Source of the DNA: Gammaproteobacteria bacterium
Lineage (GTDB): Bacteria; Pseudomonadota; Gammaproteobacteria; Pseudomonadales; Azotimanducaceae
Length of the DNA stretch: 64,000 nucleotides
Reading direction: 5' to 3'
Assembly (NCBI GenBank): GCA_009841635.1
Contig: VXLJ01000046.1
Span: forward strand, 19,280-83,279
The position numbers were made by a program, and so were the translations under genes. Positions 9,781 to 17,633 of this stretch are shown piece after piece. The notes beneath the pieces are model-generated. The model saw only the letters and a list, made by a program, of their open reading frames with translations. It was not told where the DNA came from and made no database searches. The number at the start of each line of letters is the position of its first letter. Position 1 is the first letter of the stretch.

Positions 9781-9972
9781 GATATTGGGTTAGGTGGTTA
9801 CGCTTCTTATGTTACGAAAAGGGCAGGTGTGGTCGATTACATTTTTTGTTCACTGAGCTAAATCTAGACGATCCTAAATCCCCAAGTAGCCACTACAGTT
9901 CAATACCACTCGAAATGACAACGACGTGCTCGTGTCACCGCAACTTCACTCGTCGACAGAACGGAAGCAAGC

Positions 9973-10248
9973 ATGAAGCCACTACCTCAAGTTGTGCACT
10001 GCTACAGACGTACACCTGAGTTTTCAGAATCAACCATACCTTCGGGATTGACTAGTGCGCACCGAACGAAATCGGGCACTTGGGGAAAGATCGTCGTCGT
10101 AGAAGGAACATTGCGTTACGAGATTTTCGAACCCGTGAGAGAAGAGCATGAGCTTGATAAAGAACACCCGGGTGTTATTGAGCCGCAACAACTACATACC
10201 GTCGAGCCAATTGGCAAGGTGCGTTTTTACGTTGAGTTCTACTGCTGA
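9973..10248 (+). CDS. DUF1971 / TehB N-terminal-like small protein
   Basis: A 91-residue cupin-like protein matching the domain found alone or N-terminal to some tellurite-resistance methyltransferases. Features are KSGTWGKIVVVEGTLRYEIFEP near residues 36-57 and PGVIEPQQLHTVEPIGKVRFYVEFY at the end, the typical His-containing cupin strand. It is a single-domain protein without the methyltransferase. It is expressed divergently from the WYL regulator with about 190 bp between starts. Function of the stand-alone form is unknown. The start ATG at 9973 follows a purine-rich GGAAGCAAGC stretch that can serve as binding site. Confidence 0.75.
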   Translation: MKPLPQVVHCYRRTPEFSESTIPSGLTSAHRTKSGTWGKIVVVEGTLRYEIFEPVREEHELDKEHPGVIEPQQLHTVEPIGKVRFYVEFYC

Positions 10249-10344
10249 TTTGTTACTTGCTTGACCTATTTGCCAAGTCAGGCTAACAACGCAGTGAAGC
10301 GCTGGTCAATCGCCTAGAAACCAATGACATGATTCGAGTAGTCG

Positions 10345-11163
10345 CTACCAAGAGACTGGCTTGCGGGTCATGGCGCTGCCTGAATCAGATAACACACCAA
10401 TCCACCAGCCAACGTGGTTAGGCGATTGAAACTCGGCATATCGCTCCGATTGCAGGTAGTGCACACGAATATCGACGTCTTCAAGATTTAGGGCCAATGA
10501 TGCCGGTAACTGCCTAAATGGCGGCAATTCGTCAAAATGCGAAAGATCCGGGGAGTTTTGCAGCATATCGGAAATCACATAAAACGGTGCCGGATCGCGC
10601 GCTTCGCCATCGCTTGCATCTGAAACTACTGGAAATTCAGCATCGCGGATAAACTGAAGTGATTCGATTAGAGGCGAAGGATCATCCGTAGAGCTCGTTA
10701 TCGACGCTGCAACTAGCTCCTCTGCGGTTTGCGTGAATTGATCCCACTTTGCTCGGCTTGCGGGTGGTATCTTCGCGGGTCTGCTGAAGAATCCACGGTC
10801 TTCTTCAGAGCCAGGATTGCACATTCGAAACTTCACCTCAGGTGTCCGGCCCTCTGCATTCATTTCGTAAACGACCAGCATGTGGTCTTTAGGTACGTAA
10901 TTTCGGGAAGGCACCAGCGAACCGTCCGGATTTTCGCCGTGGCTCGTCAAGGACTTTGTGAATTGGTCAAAAGCTCTGGTCTGTTTAGGATTTAGAACCT
11001 CATCGATGTCTACGAGTAGTACGGTTTTCGCTTCAGCACCAGTGATTGGACACAGCGTGGCTACATCGACCTCATCGGCCGCACAACCTAAAAGCGTCAG
11101 GCAGAACGATAAACCAACAAAAAAATGCAAACGCCATGCACGAAGGCTTGGCACTTTAGGCAT
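10345..11163 (-). CDS. vWA-like lipoprotein, last gene of the MotAB/Zor-like operon
   Basis: A predicted lipoprotein of about 272 residues. From the chosen ATG (11163) a basic N-terminus and hydrophobic core lead to lipobox LLGC at residues 24-27; longer starts at 11172 (ATG) or 11211 (TTG) are possible. The mature part resembles a von Willebrand A fold: strand TVLLVDIDEVLNP, mid-domain SPLIESLQFI, and FYVISDMLQNS followed by LSHF. The second gene of the operon (13795-14619) has the same three blocks, so they are paralogues. Here the first motif is D-I-D-E-V rather than DxSxS, so metal binding may be lost. It lies 105 bp after the MotB-like gene. Expected membrane-anchored; function unknown. 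Confidence 0.7.
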   Translation of the reverse strand: MPKVPSLRAWRLHFFVGLSFCLTLLGCAADEVDVATLCPITGAEAKTVLLVDIDEVLNPKQTRAFDQFTKSLTSHGENPDGSLVPSRNYVPKDHMLVVYEMNAEGRTPEVKFRMCNPGSEEDRGFFSRPAKIPPASRAKWDQFTQTAEELVAASITSSTDDPSPLIESLQFIRDAEFPVVSDASDGEARDPAPFYVISDMLQNSPDLSHFDELPPFRQLPASLALNLEDVDIRVHYLQSERYAEFQSPNHVGWWIGVLSDSGSAMTRKPVSW

Positions 11164-11316
11164 ACTCCTCATTCCTATTGCACTAGTTATGCATATTGGA
11201 GGTAGATCCAATAGTTAATTGACAACCATATCCCAATGGAGGAAATTCGATCGTCAATAACGACATCGGATTAACCTCAATGTATTCATTTCAGAATTGG
11301 ATGCCGAACTTGTCAT

Positions 11317-12099
11317 TCAATCGCTTTCTTGGCTCGAATAAGGTCGTGATATCGCCACCCAAGGATCGTTAATTACTTGATATGCACCAAAAACTCCTTC
11401 AATGAGTTTGTCGTGTGCACTTTTCCATCTCTCTTTAGCATCGGTTGGTGTTTTGTCCCATACCTTTACGAAAAATACGCACTCATAGGTTCGAACTTGA
11501 CGCGTCTTCGCCAGATCGACCATTGAGGAGACGGTAGTTTGAAACTCAGCATCACTAAGCCGCTGACCGTAAGGTAGCCTATCTACCCCCACCAACTCCC
11601 ATTCCTCCGCGTACGTCCGATCGCCGTCGTCAAAAGCCCCACCGGGCGGTATCTCACTCGGAGCCAACTCTACACTATCCTCGTAAATCGCGATACTAAA
11701 TGCATAACTTGGTTTCTCTCGTGTGCCACCTTTACCATCAGACACAATTTGGTACCAACAAGGTGGGTTTTCACCTTTACGCCGTAACGTTTGCTCGCGC
11801 AAAGCCAATTGTTCCGCGCGAGCCAGCAACGATGCGGTTTGATTTCGTTGCAGCTCTAATGCCGCTACGGCTTGTTCAGCCTTGGCTAGTTCGACCCGCG
11901 CTTCTACTAGAGTTTCTACTCTATCGGGTCTTTTCCAGATCACTGGCGAGGAAGACTTAGAAGACTCAGCTGCTTTAACTTCCTCTTCCTCCTGCAATAT
12001 CTGTCGAAGGAGAAGTGCAAATAACAATAGAAAAACTAGGAGAAGGAAGATTTCCGCGACCGTGAGACCTAGTACGGTACCTTGACGGTAAGTCCTCAT
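11317..12099 (-). CDS. MotB/ZorB-like single-span membrane protein without OmpA domain
   Basis: 260 residues. The N-terminus has one membrane helix at about 9-33 (GLTVAEIFLLLVFLLLFALLL), with Glu16 near its start, where MotB/ExbD/ZorB proteins carry the proton-binding acid. An acidic linker and a coiled coil (about 60-108) follow. A compact C-terminal domain begins with NPPCWYQIV near 111-119 and does not resemble the peptidoglycan-binding OmpA fold. The start overlaps the preceding MotA-like gene by 4 bp (ATGA), implying translational coupling. The pairing with a MotA-type partner supports a stator or channel subunit role; this is inference. No family name for the C-terminal domain comes to mind. 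Confidence 0.72.
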   Translation of the reverse strand: MRTYRQGTVLGLTVAEIFLLLVFLLLFALLLRQILQEEEEVKAAESSKSSSPVIWKRPDRVETLVEARVELAKAEQAVAALELQRNQTASLLARAEQLALREQTLRRKGENPPCWYQIVSDGKGGTREKPSYAFSIAIYEDSVELAPSEIPPGGAFDDGDRTYAEEWELVGVDRLPYGQRLSDAEFQTTVSSMVDLAKTRQVRTYECVFFVKVWDKTPTDAKERWKSAHDKLIEGVFGAYQVINDPWVAISRPYSSQESD

Positions 12100-13736
12100 T
12101 TTCGCTTTTTATGAAATACGCGACGATACCAAGAACCAGAGGGCTTTTCCGTAGCCAAAACTTCAATCTGATGCCTGGCGGCGGCAGAAAGATCTTGAAG
12201 CGATTCTAGACTCTTGTTGACCTCTGCTCGGGTAACTTCGACGATACCTCTAAATTCCTCAAATACACTCATCACATCTTTTGCACGGTCGTTAGCAGAA
12301 ACGGATTCAGCCACAAGTAACCTCATCGATTCCCCAATGTCCTGAACTGCTTTCGCAGAATTCTCAAGATCCGATCTGGCTTGCATTTTTTCACCAATTT
12401 CTCTCATCGACTCGAGAATTTCGATCAGAGAAGTGATTCCTCCTCGAGCTAACTCGATTTCCCTGTTGAACTTTTCTAATTCGACTCTAGCTCTCGCATT
12501 CTGCTCACTCGCCGTCTTCCAACCGTCGCCAAAGGACAAATACAACTCGTTTATCCCTTTGAGCCTATCTGCAAACACATTGATTTCAGCGTTGATTTGT
12601 GTCAATGTTGGAGCTAACGTATTAGCTAAGTAACGAATTTGGTCGCGAAGCACATCGGAGTTTACTTTAAGGCCGTCGAGGGCTTCATTGCTCGATTTCT
12701 GAATCGCATTCTGAAACGACTCTAATTTCGTTTCGGTGTCTCTAATCAGGCGATCCGCAGAAACGCTAGTCTTTTCTTGAAGTTCCTCTGCAACTGTAAG
12801 TAAACCATTGTGTCGTGAGACTAAAGTGTCAAGAGTTTCCTTCGCAGCTGCGTTGAGTTTTTCTACAAATGAGTCAACGTTTTCGTTCAATGAGGTACTA
12901 AATGCGATGCTATCGTCCTTGAGTTTCTTGCTGTGATCATCGAGGTCTTGCTCAATAACACTCGCATGACTTCGCACAATCCTGTGAAATCGTGCCAGCG
13001 CATTAGCTCCTTGAGTTAAATCTCTCGCGATCCTACCGAGAATGTGTCGATTGAAGCTTTGGAGTTCTGCAACGCTAGCGTTGTCAGAAGGCGCAATCGC
13101 GAGATCATCGTTAGTAGGGTATTGGTCTTGATATTCCGATGTGTAAACCGATGGAACCGATTTATCGTCCGAGCTGATTGAATCCGATCTATCATCTGAG
13201 CTGGTTAAATACGATCTATTGTCTGATTTAATTGAGTACGATCTATCGTCCGAGCTGCTTGAATCCAATGACGCACGAAACGGAAACCAGGCTGGCAATG
13301 AGGACTGCCAATTCTGAACTACAATCCTACCGAGAATCCCAACAACGGTAGAAGTAAGCGCGATACCGAAATTCTCAAGTAGCTCTCGCACTTGTACGCT
13401 TGTAGTGATAACAGACTTAGCGCCAAAAATCTCGACTAAAGCGAAAATCAATGATAAAAGCGTGAACAACAACCCGAGGTAATAAATGTTGTCTCCTTCT
13501 TCCTCTCTGGCGTCTTCCTTGTTAAAAACGTAATAGAACATTAAAACAAGAACGAAGGAACCCGCAGTAAGCGCTGGAATCCATGGATTGGTGAATGAGG
13601 ATTTAGCGAACCAAATACATAGCCCTCCGACGCTTAGCACTACGAAAAACGAGAGTGCGTGTGAGGCCCCTGATGAATTACTTTGACTTCTTGAACTAGC
13701 GGGCACTTCCCAACTCACCAAAATGGTCAGTGACAT
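12096..13736 (-). CDS. MotA/ExbB/ZorA-like channel protein with long coiled-coil tail
   Basis: 546 residues. Four hydrophobic spans lie at about 28-43, 53-71, 85-103 and 121-141. The last contains ALTSTVVGILGR (126-137), similar to the MotA/TolQ/ExbB proton-channel signature. After it comes a low-complexity Ser/Asp linker made of four 9-residue repeats (about 159-194). A very long coiled-coil region (about 215-530) and a basic C-terminus follow. This layout of channel plus long cytoplasmic tail is that of ZorA, the motor of Zorya anti-phage systems; overall similarity is otherwise low. It is followed by, and overlaps, a MotB-like gene. I infer an ion-driven membrane complex. Confidence 0.72.
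   Translation of the reverse strand: MSLTILVSWEVPASSRSQSNSSGASHALSFFVVLSVGGLCIWFAKSSFTNPWIPALTAGSFVLVLMFYYVFNKEDAREEEGDNIYYLGLLFTLLSLIFALVEIFGAKSVITTSVQVRELLENFGIALTSTVVGILGRIVVQNWQSSLPAWFPFRASLDSSSSDDRSYSIKSDNRSYLTSSDDRSDSISSDDKSVPSVYTSEYQDQYPTNDDLAIAPSDNASVAELQSFNRHILGRIARDLTQGANALARFHRIVRSHASVIEQDLDDHSKKLKDDSIAFSTSLNENVDSFVEKLNAAAKETLDTLVSRHNGLLTVAEELQEKTSVSADRLIRDTETKLESFQNAIQKSSNEALDGLKVNSDVLRDQIRYLANTLAPTLTQINAEINVFADRLKGINELYLSFGDGWKTASEQNARARVELEKFNREIELARGGITSLIEILESMREIGEKMQARSDLENSAKAVQDIGESMRLLVAESVSANDRAKDVMSVFEEFRGIVEVTRAEVNKSLESLQDLSAAARHQIEVLATEKPSGSWYRRVFHKKRK
13161..13268 (-). repeat. 27-bp tandem repeat, four copies, in frame
   Basis: Four adjacent 27-bp units at 13161-13187, 13188-13214, 13215-13241 and 13242-13268 differ at several positions. 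Each encodes nine residues of the pattern S-[SK]-D-[DN]-[RK]-S. It sits in the linker between the membrane channel and the coiled-coil tail of the MotA-like protein. Copy number change would alter linker length without shifting frame. Confidence 0.85.
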
Positions 13737-13794
13737 GACTGTATTGCGGCATTCGATCGAAGTCCATGACGATATAGAAACTTGTCACACTTTC

Positions 13795-14619
13795 TCAGAT
13801 GGAATCTTGAAAGCGTATTTTTCCACCTGCATTTTCGACATACTCTGTCCACCAGTAATAGTGGTCTGCCGTTTGGTAAACCTGATACTTCGGTCGTTCA
13901 AGCCTATATAGACTCACATCTGTCCCTTCCAGGTCTGCCATAAGGTCGCGATGGCTCTGCCGTAGGTCTGCAACAACAGGATAGTCTCTGAAGTGAGACA
14001 ACCTTTTTGAGTGCTGAAGTAAATCAGAAAAGAGAATAAAGTGAAGTCTTCGCGATTGGTCGCCGAGCTTTCCGGGTGCGTGTCGCGCCGCAAGTACTCC
14101 TATTGTCTCTAGCAATGGCGATGTAGCCTGCCCCTGAACAATGTTGCTTTTGATTGGGTTGTCAAATTTCTCATCAAATTCCCGCCAGTCACGCTCGGCG
14201 ATACTCCGTCCCTTATGGATACCGTCTCGCCATGTGAGATCACCTAGGTCCTTCGTTGGTCGACACACTTCTAAAAGCAAGTTCGTTTTACCCGGATCTT
14301 CAGTTAGCTGATACACGACCAGCAACTCTTCAGGCCCTATAGGCATCGCGCCTTGGTGGACTAATGCGTCGTCAAAAAAACCGCTCAACATCTCTTGATG
14401 TTTTGGCGAGAAGGTATCGCTTGTATCGATTAGCAACACAGTGAATCCGACAGGTCCAGATTGTTTAGGACAGCCTCGTTCATCAATTTCGACAGGCTTG
14501 ACTCCGATCGAGTAAAAAGCGATTACGCCAGATAGGAGTACGGCGCCTGCGCCTAGTGGCAGCAAAAGAGATCGACGTTGCGACTTCACCTTTTGCGCCA
14601 TTCGGTCTCTCGCACTCAT
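13795..14619 (-). CDS. membrane-anchored von Willebrand A-like protein
   Basis: 274 residues. A basic N-terminus (KVKSQRR) precedes one hydrophobic segment at about 18-38, with the rest probably periplasmic. The strand FTVLLIDTSDTFS near 58-70 carries DTSDT, a fit to the DxSxS/T metal-adhesion motif. Later blocks SPLLETIGVLA and FILFSDLLQHSKRLSHF match the lipoprotein ending this operon. The gene begins with an ATGA overlap with the upstream four-span protein gene and ends 58 bp before the MotA-like gene. It is AT-richer than housekeeping neighbours. vWA domains mediate protein contacts, so a sensor or recruiter for the channel complex is a reasonable guess. Confidence 0.7.
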   Translation of the reverse strand: MSARDRMAQKVKSQRRSLLLPLGAGAVLLSGVIAFYSIGVKPVEIDERGCPKQSGPVGFTVLLIDTSDTFSPKHQEMLSGFFDDALVHQGAMPIGPEELLVVYQLTEDPGKTNLLLEVCRPTKDLGDLTWRDGIHKGRSIAERDWREFDEKFDNPIKSNIVQGQATSPLLETIGVLAARHAPGKLGDQSRRLHFILFSDLLQHSKRLSHFRDYPVVADLRQSHRDLMADLEGTDVSLYRLERPKYQVYQTADHYYWWTEYVENAGGKIRFQDSI

Positions 14620-16040
14620 AGGAGATTCGTTTCTTCTTTCTCTACATCTAAATCTATTGCTTCAAATCGATTACGCAACACAGCGTACTCGTGTTCGAGT
14701 TTAGAGAATCCCTGCTGTGCAATATGCTGTATATCACCCCATTGAAATGGATCTGGAATCTCGATCTCTGGTCTATGCGTAACTTCGTGATCCACGGCTT
14801 GCGGACTATTGAAAAAAGGCGGTCGTGGCGAAGTTCGTGCAGCTAAGTTTGCATCGCGATAGGCCGCGAGTAGATATGCTAGATCGAGGTTATATTGGCT
14901 CAAATTCACTTCATATTCCTCGAGAACAGTAGTTACATCATCGCGAATGTTCTGCCAACTTGCTTTGTCTGCGGTATGACGGTCCTTGAACTCCTCAATA
15001 ACCAAGTGTATTTCGTCATGCTTCGTCTTGAGTTGATCTAAGCATTCTTCTCGAACAGTTTCATATTCTGCCGTAAGTTTTTCGACATGTCGGTGCAGTT
15101 TCCCATACCCAGGAATGCGATCATCACTTGTGAATGACTTATATCCCGTCAGCATAAATACTGCGATGCCAACGAAAACTAGCCCAGCAGATTGCAAACT
15201 GTCCCACGGTATCGGACTAGCAACCAAAATGGCGAATGCGTTTGCGAAAGCACTATCAATCGAGTCCAGATTACCTGAAGCCTCTGCTAATACATACGCG
15301 TCTCTAACATGACCTGCTACGGTATTCCATAACAATGCAAGTACCACGACCAACGCCAACATCAGAACGTTGATGCTTTTGACTAAAACTCTCGCGTGAT
15401 TCATAAATCGGCAACTCTGCCCGGCACCGATACCGAATAGGATATTCACAATTGTGAGCACAGCGGCGACTGTCCACCCTTCGATCGTACCACCTCGCGA
15501 TACGCTACCTAGAAGGTTAGCTCCGATAAAACTCTCTGCGATCGCAGCAACTGGTACCCACATCCAATGCGCATATTCATTGTCCGGGTACTCGGCGACT
15601 CGCTTTAAATCGTTTTCTTGCTTAAACTCATTGAGTGCTTCTTCCGCTTGGTGTTTCGCTCCTCGCTTATTACCCGCAAACTCTAAATCTCTCTTAGCAA
15701 TCGAATCTAAATCTCCGCATTCCTTTTGTATTCGCGCTTCGAGTGTTATCTCTGGATTCTCATTCTCCCAGTCACTCGTTAGATCAGTCATACTTGCACA
15801 TTGACGTTGCACATAACTAATAACATCTTCCCTGCAGTCACGCGCACGTTGTCCTACAAAATCGATTATTTTTTGGTAGATGCTATCAGGTTGAGTTTCG
15901 TCTGCGCCTGGCAAGTCACTTTTTCCACGGGTTCTACCTTCTTTTAATATGTCGTTAGCCTTGATCCATGCTTCGCAATTAAGTCGAGCGTATTCCGCTT
16001 TGATTGGATCAAAACCCTTTTGATTGAAATGCTGAGCCAA
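14616..16040 (-). CDS. four-span membrane protein with flanking coiled coils, first gene of operon
   Basis: 474 residues, not assigned to any family by me. Residues 1-155 are soluble, charged and Cys-containing (C22, C69, C81, C108). Four membrane helices follow at about 160-178, 188-208, 221-242 and 284-299. The loop between the last two is long, and the region 315-400 is coiled-coil-like. The C-terminus contains a Pro-rich patch (TSPRPPFFNS) and an acidic tail. The start appears to be a TTG at 16040 with a weak purine stretch before it. It leads the five-gene operon and overlaps the next gene by 4 bp. The decayed insertion element lies about 100 bp upstream, so the promoter may derive from it. 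Confidence 0.65.
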   Translation of the reverse strand: MAQHFNQKGFDPIKAEYARLNCEAWIKANDILKEGRTRGKSDLPGADETQPDSIYQKIIDFVGQRARDCREDVISYVQRQCASMTDLTSDWENENPEITLEARIQKECGDLDSIAKRDLEFAGNKRGAKHQAEEALNEFKQENDLKRVAEYPDNEYAHWMWVPVAAIAESFIGANLLGSVSRGGTIEGWTVAAVLTIVNILFGIGAGQSCRFMNHARVLVKSINVLMLALVVVLALLWNTVAGHVRDAYVLAEASGNLDSIDSAFANAFAILVASPIPWDSLQSAGLVFVGIAVFMLTGYKSFTSDDRIPGYGKLHRHVEKLTAEYETVREECLDQLKTKHDEIHLVIEEFKDRHTADKASWQNIRDDVTTVLEEYEVNLSQYNLDLAYLLAAYRDANLAARTSPRPPFFNSPQAVDHEVTHRPEIEIPDPFQWGDIQHIAQQGFSKLEHEYAVLRNRFEAIDLDVEKEETNLL

Positions 16041-16140
16041 TTTCTATTCTTTTGGCAGCAAAGTGGAAATCATGGTTGGCATGTGACCGCAAATGTGGAC
16101 AAATTTATGATAGTTCGTATAAGGAAAACACATCATAAAA

Positions 16141-16970
16141 GAGTATTCGCAAGCGCTTCGCGCACAAGTCGTTGAGGAGTATCGAAAAGGACGTAGCGCG
16201 TCGGATTTAGCATCGGATTCGAGCCGACTTATCAGACAATTTTGAAGTGGTTTCAAGCGGCTCCGACGAGATTTTAGGCGATGGGTCCGTGGACCTGGCA
16301 TTGAAACGCTTGCGTCAGGAGGTTCGCGCACAGCGGGAGAAGAAAGCAACCGAGGAAAAGGCAGCGGCCTGGTTCGGGAAGCATCACTAAGGACGATGCG
16401 GCAAACTCCCGAAGTGTACGCGATGACGCAGGCGAATCAGGTCTTGAAGTGCTTCACCGTGGTGGCCATACGTCGTGCGTTGCAAGTGAAGTACTCGTTT
16501 CGCTATGCCTATTGGCAGCAGGAACGCGTGCGCCTCCCGGTGCGTGTGTTACAGCAAAAAGATCCCACCTTGCATGCGGATTGTCGCGGGACGGAAAAAG
16601 TGAACAGGATCGCGTATGGGATTAGCTGTGAAATCCAAACATCGGGCGGCAGCGCGACTCTGGTCTGATGCGACAGTTGGGCCTGTACGAACCGTGACCT
16701 AAGCAGCGCTGGAAGTCCACGGTCTCGAAAAAAATCCCGCATGGCATCCTGGATCGGATGCAACGTCAATCCGAAGCCGCGCAGCCACGCCAACTCCTGG
16801 TCTGCGACCTCGAAAAAAGAGCACACTCATGGACGCGAGTTTGTATCACTCGAGGAGCTCTAAGACGAGTTGAAGAACGAATTTGATGGGAACTGCAATG
16901 GCGTCAGATTTCATTCAAAGTTGGATGAACAAACACCCAATACGGTAAAGCGAGCCTTTTTCCAGAGTCC
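16141..16970 (+). mobile_element. decayed IS3-family insertion sequence
   Basis: Translating all frames gives scattered pieces of the two IS3 proteins. Near 16141-16245 there is YSQALRAQVVEEYRKGRSA, the OrfA helix-turn-helix, broken by TGA. After a frame change, 16293-16390 gives LKRLRQEVRAQREKKATEE then AAAWFGKHH and a stop, the OrfA leucine-zipper end. OrfB fragments follow: FRYAYWQQERVRLPVRVL near 16500-16555, MRQLGLYEP near 16670, and RFHSKLDEQTPNTVKRAFF near 16906-16962. Several frameshifts and stops, and missing catalytic DDE blocks, make it non-functional. I could not define terminal inverted repeats. Confidence 0.75.
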
Positions 16971-17633
16971 ATGCCTCACCTTAAAAATTCAAATATAAAG
17001 CGTCTACTCTTTTATTAATACTCCGTAAAAAGCAACATACGATAAAATCATGTTTGAGATTAGCATTGTCGATACGCCATAGAGTCGTAACACCGAAAAG
17101 AGAACCTCGTTGAGTATATTTCCTTAGAATAATCTTCGATTTTTCTATATAAATAGATAAGGATGTCGTGAAACGCCGGCAGATCCATCAAAAAAAGCCA
17201 TTCGTAAGTGAACGGATTTACATACAAAGTTAAAACAAACTAGAACTTCATTTCAATCCTCTAAAAATCATTGTAACGCTTCCCATTTTATTTTTAAAGC
17301 TCAATATATGAACGAAGATTGGTAACATAAATTATGGAATTCCAAAAAAAGTATATATTGATTTGTATATAAGTGTGTGAAAATTCAGAACATGGATTTT
17401 GACCATTTTAACGAAATAGTTCGGTTGCTTTCCCTTAATGACAATGCGGCTCACCAACTGACTCGTCTAACAATGAAGCGGTTGCTCGCAAATTGGTTCG
17501 TCAATTGTGAATATTGGCTCACAGGGTAAATACAGCATACGCGAACAGTGAGCAAAAGATCATTGTAAATTGGTCATGCGTGGTTTGCAGAAACTAAAGT
17601 GGCTACAATCATTCAGATATCGTTTACGGTTTT
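16971..17633. other. AT-rich gene-poor stretch
   Basis: About 660 bp that is visibly more AT-rich than the rest of the window, with short A and T runs and no substantial open frame except a 45-codon one at 17392. It separates the IS3 relic from the lipoprotein gene at 17634. No tRNA, repeat array or attachment site was recognised. It probably represents foreign or decaying DNA, and may also hold the promoter for the gene at 17634. Confidence 0.6.
17392..17529 (+). CDS. short open frame, possible gene remnant (45 aa)
   Basis: ATG to TAA encodes 45 residues beginning MDFDHFNEIVRLL and containing LTRLTMKRLLANWFVNCEYW. The latter faintly recalls the N-terminal helix of DUF1016/YhcG-type nucleases, but the match is weak. 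No clear ribosome binding site is seen. It lies in an AT-rich area next to a dead insertion element, so a remnant or a chance frame is at least as likely as a real small gene. Confidence 0.2.
   Translation: MDFDHFNEIVRLLSLNDNAAHQLTRLTMKRLLANWFVNCEYWLTG

Noticed and set aside
13161-13268. CRISPR array
   Set aside because: The four 27-bp units are adjacent with no spacers, stay in frame, and lie inside a protein gene.
10345-16040. A complete known Zorya system
   Set aside because: Only the channel pair resembles ZorA/ZorB. No ZorC/ZorD/ZorE helicase or nuclease genes are present, and the MotB-like protein lacks the OmpA domain.
16141-16970. Intact IS3 transposase genes
   Set aside because: OrfA and OrfB are broken by several stops and frame changes, and the catalytic DDE blocks are missing.
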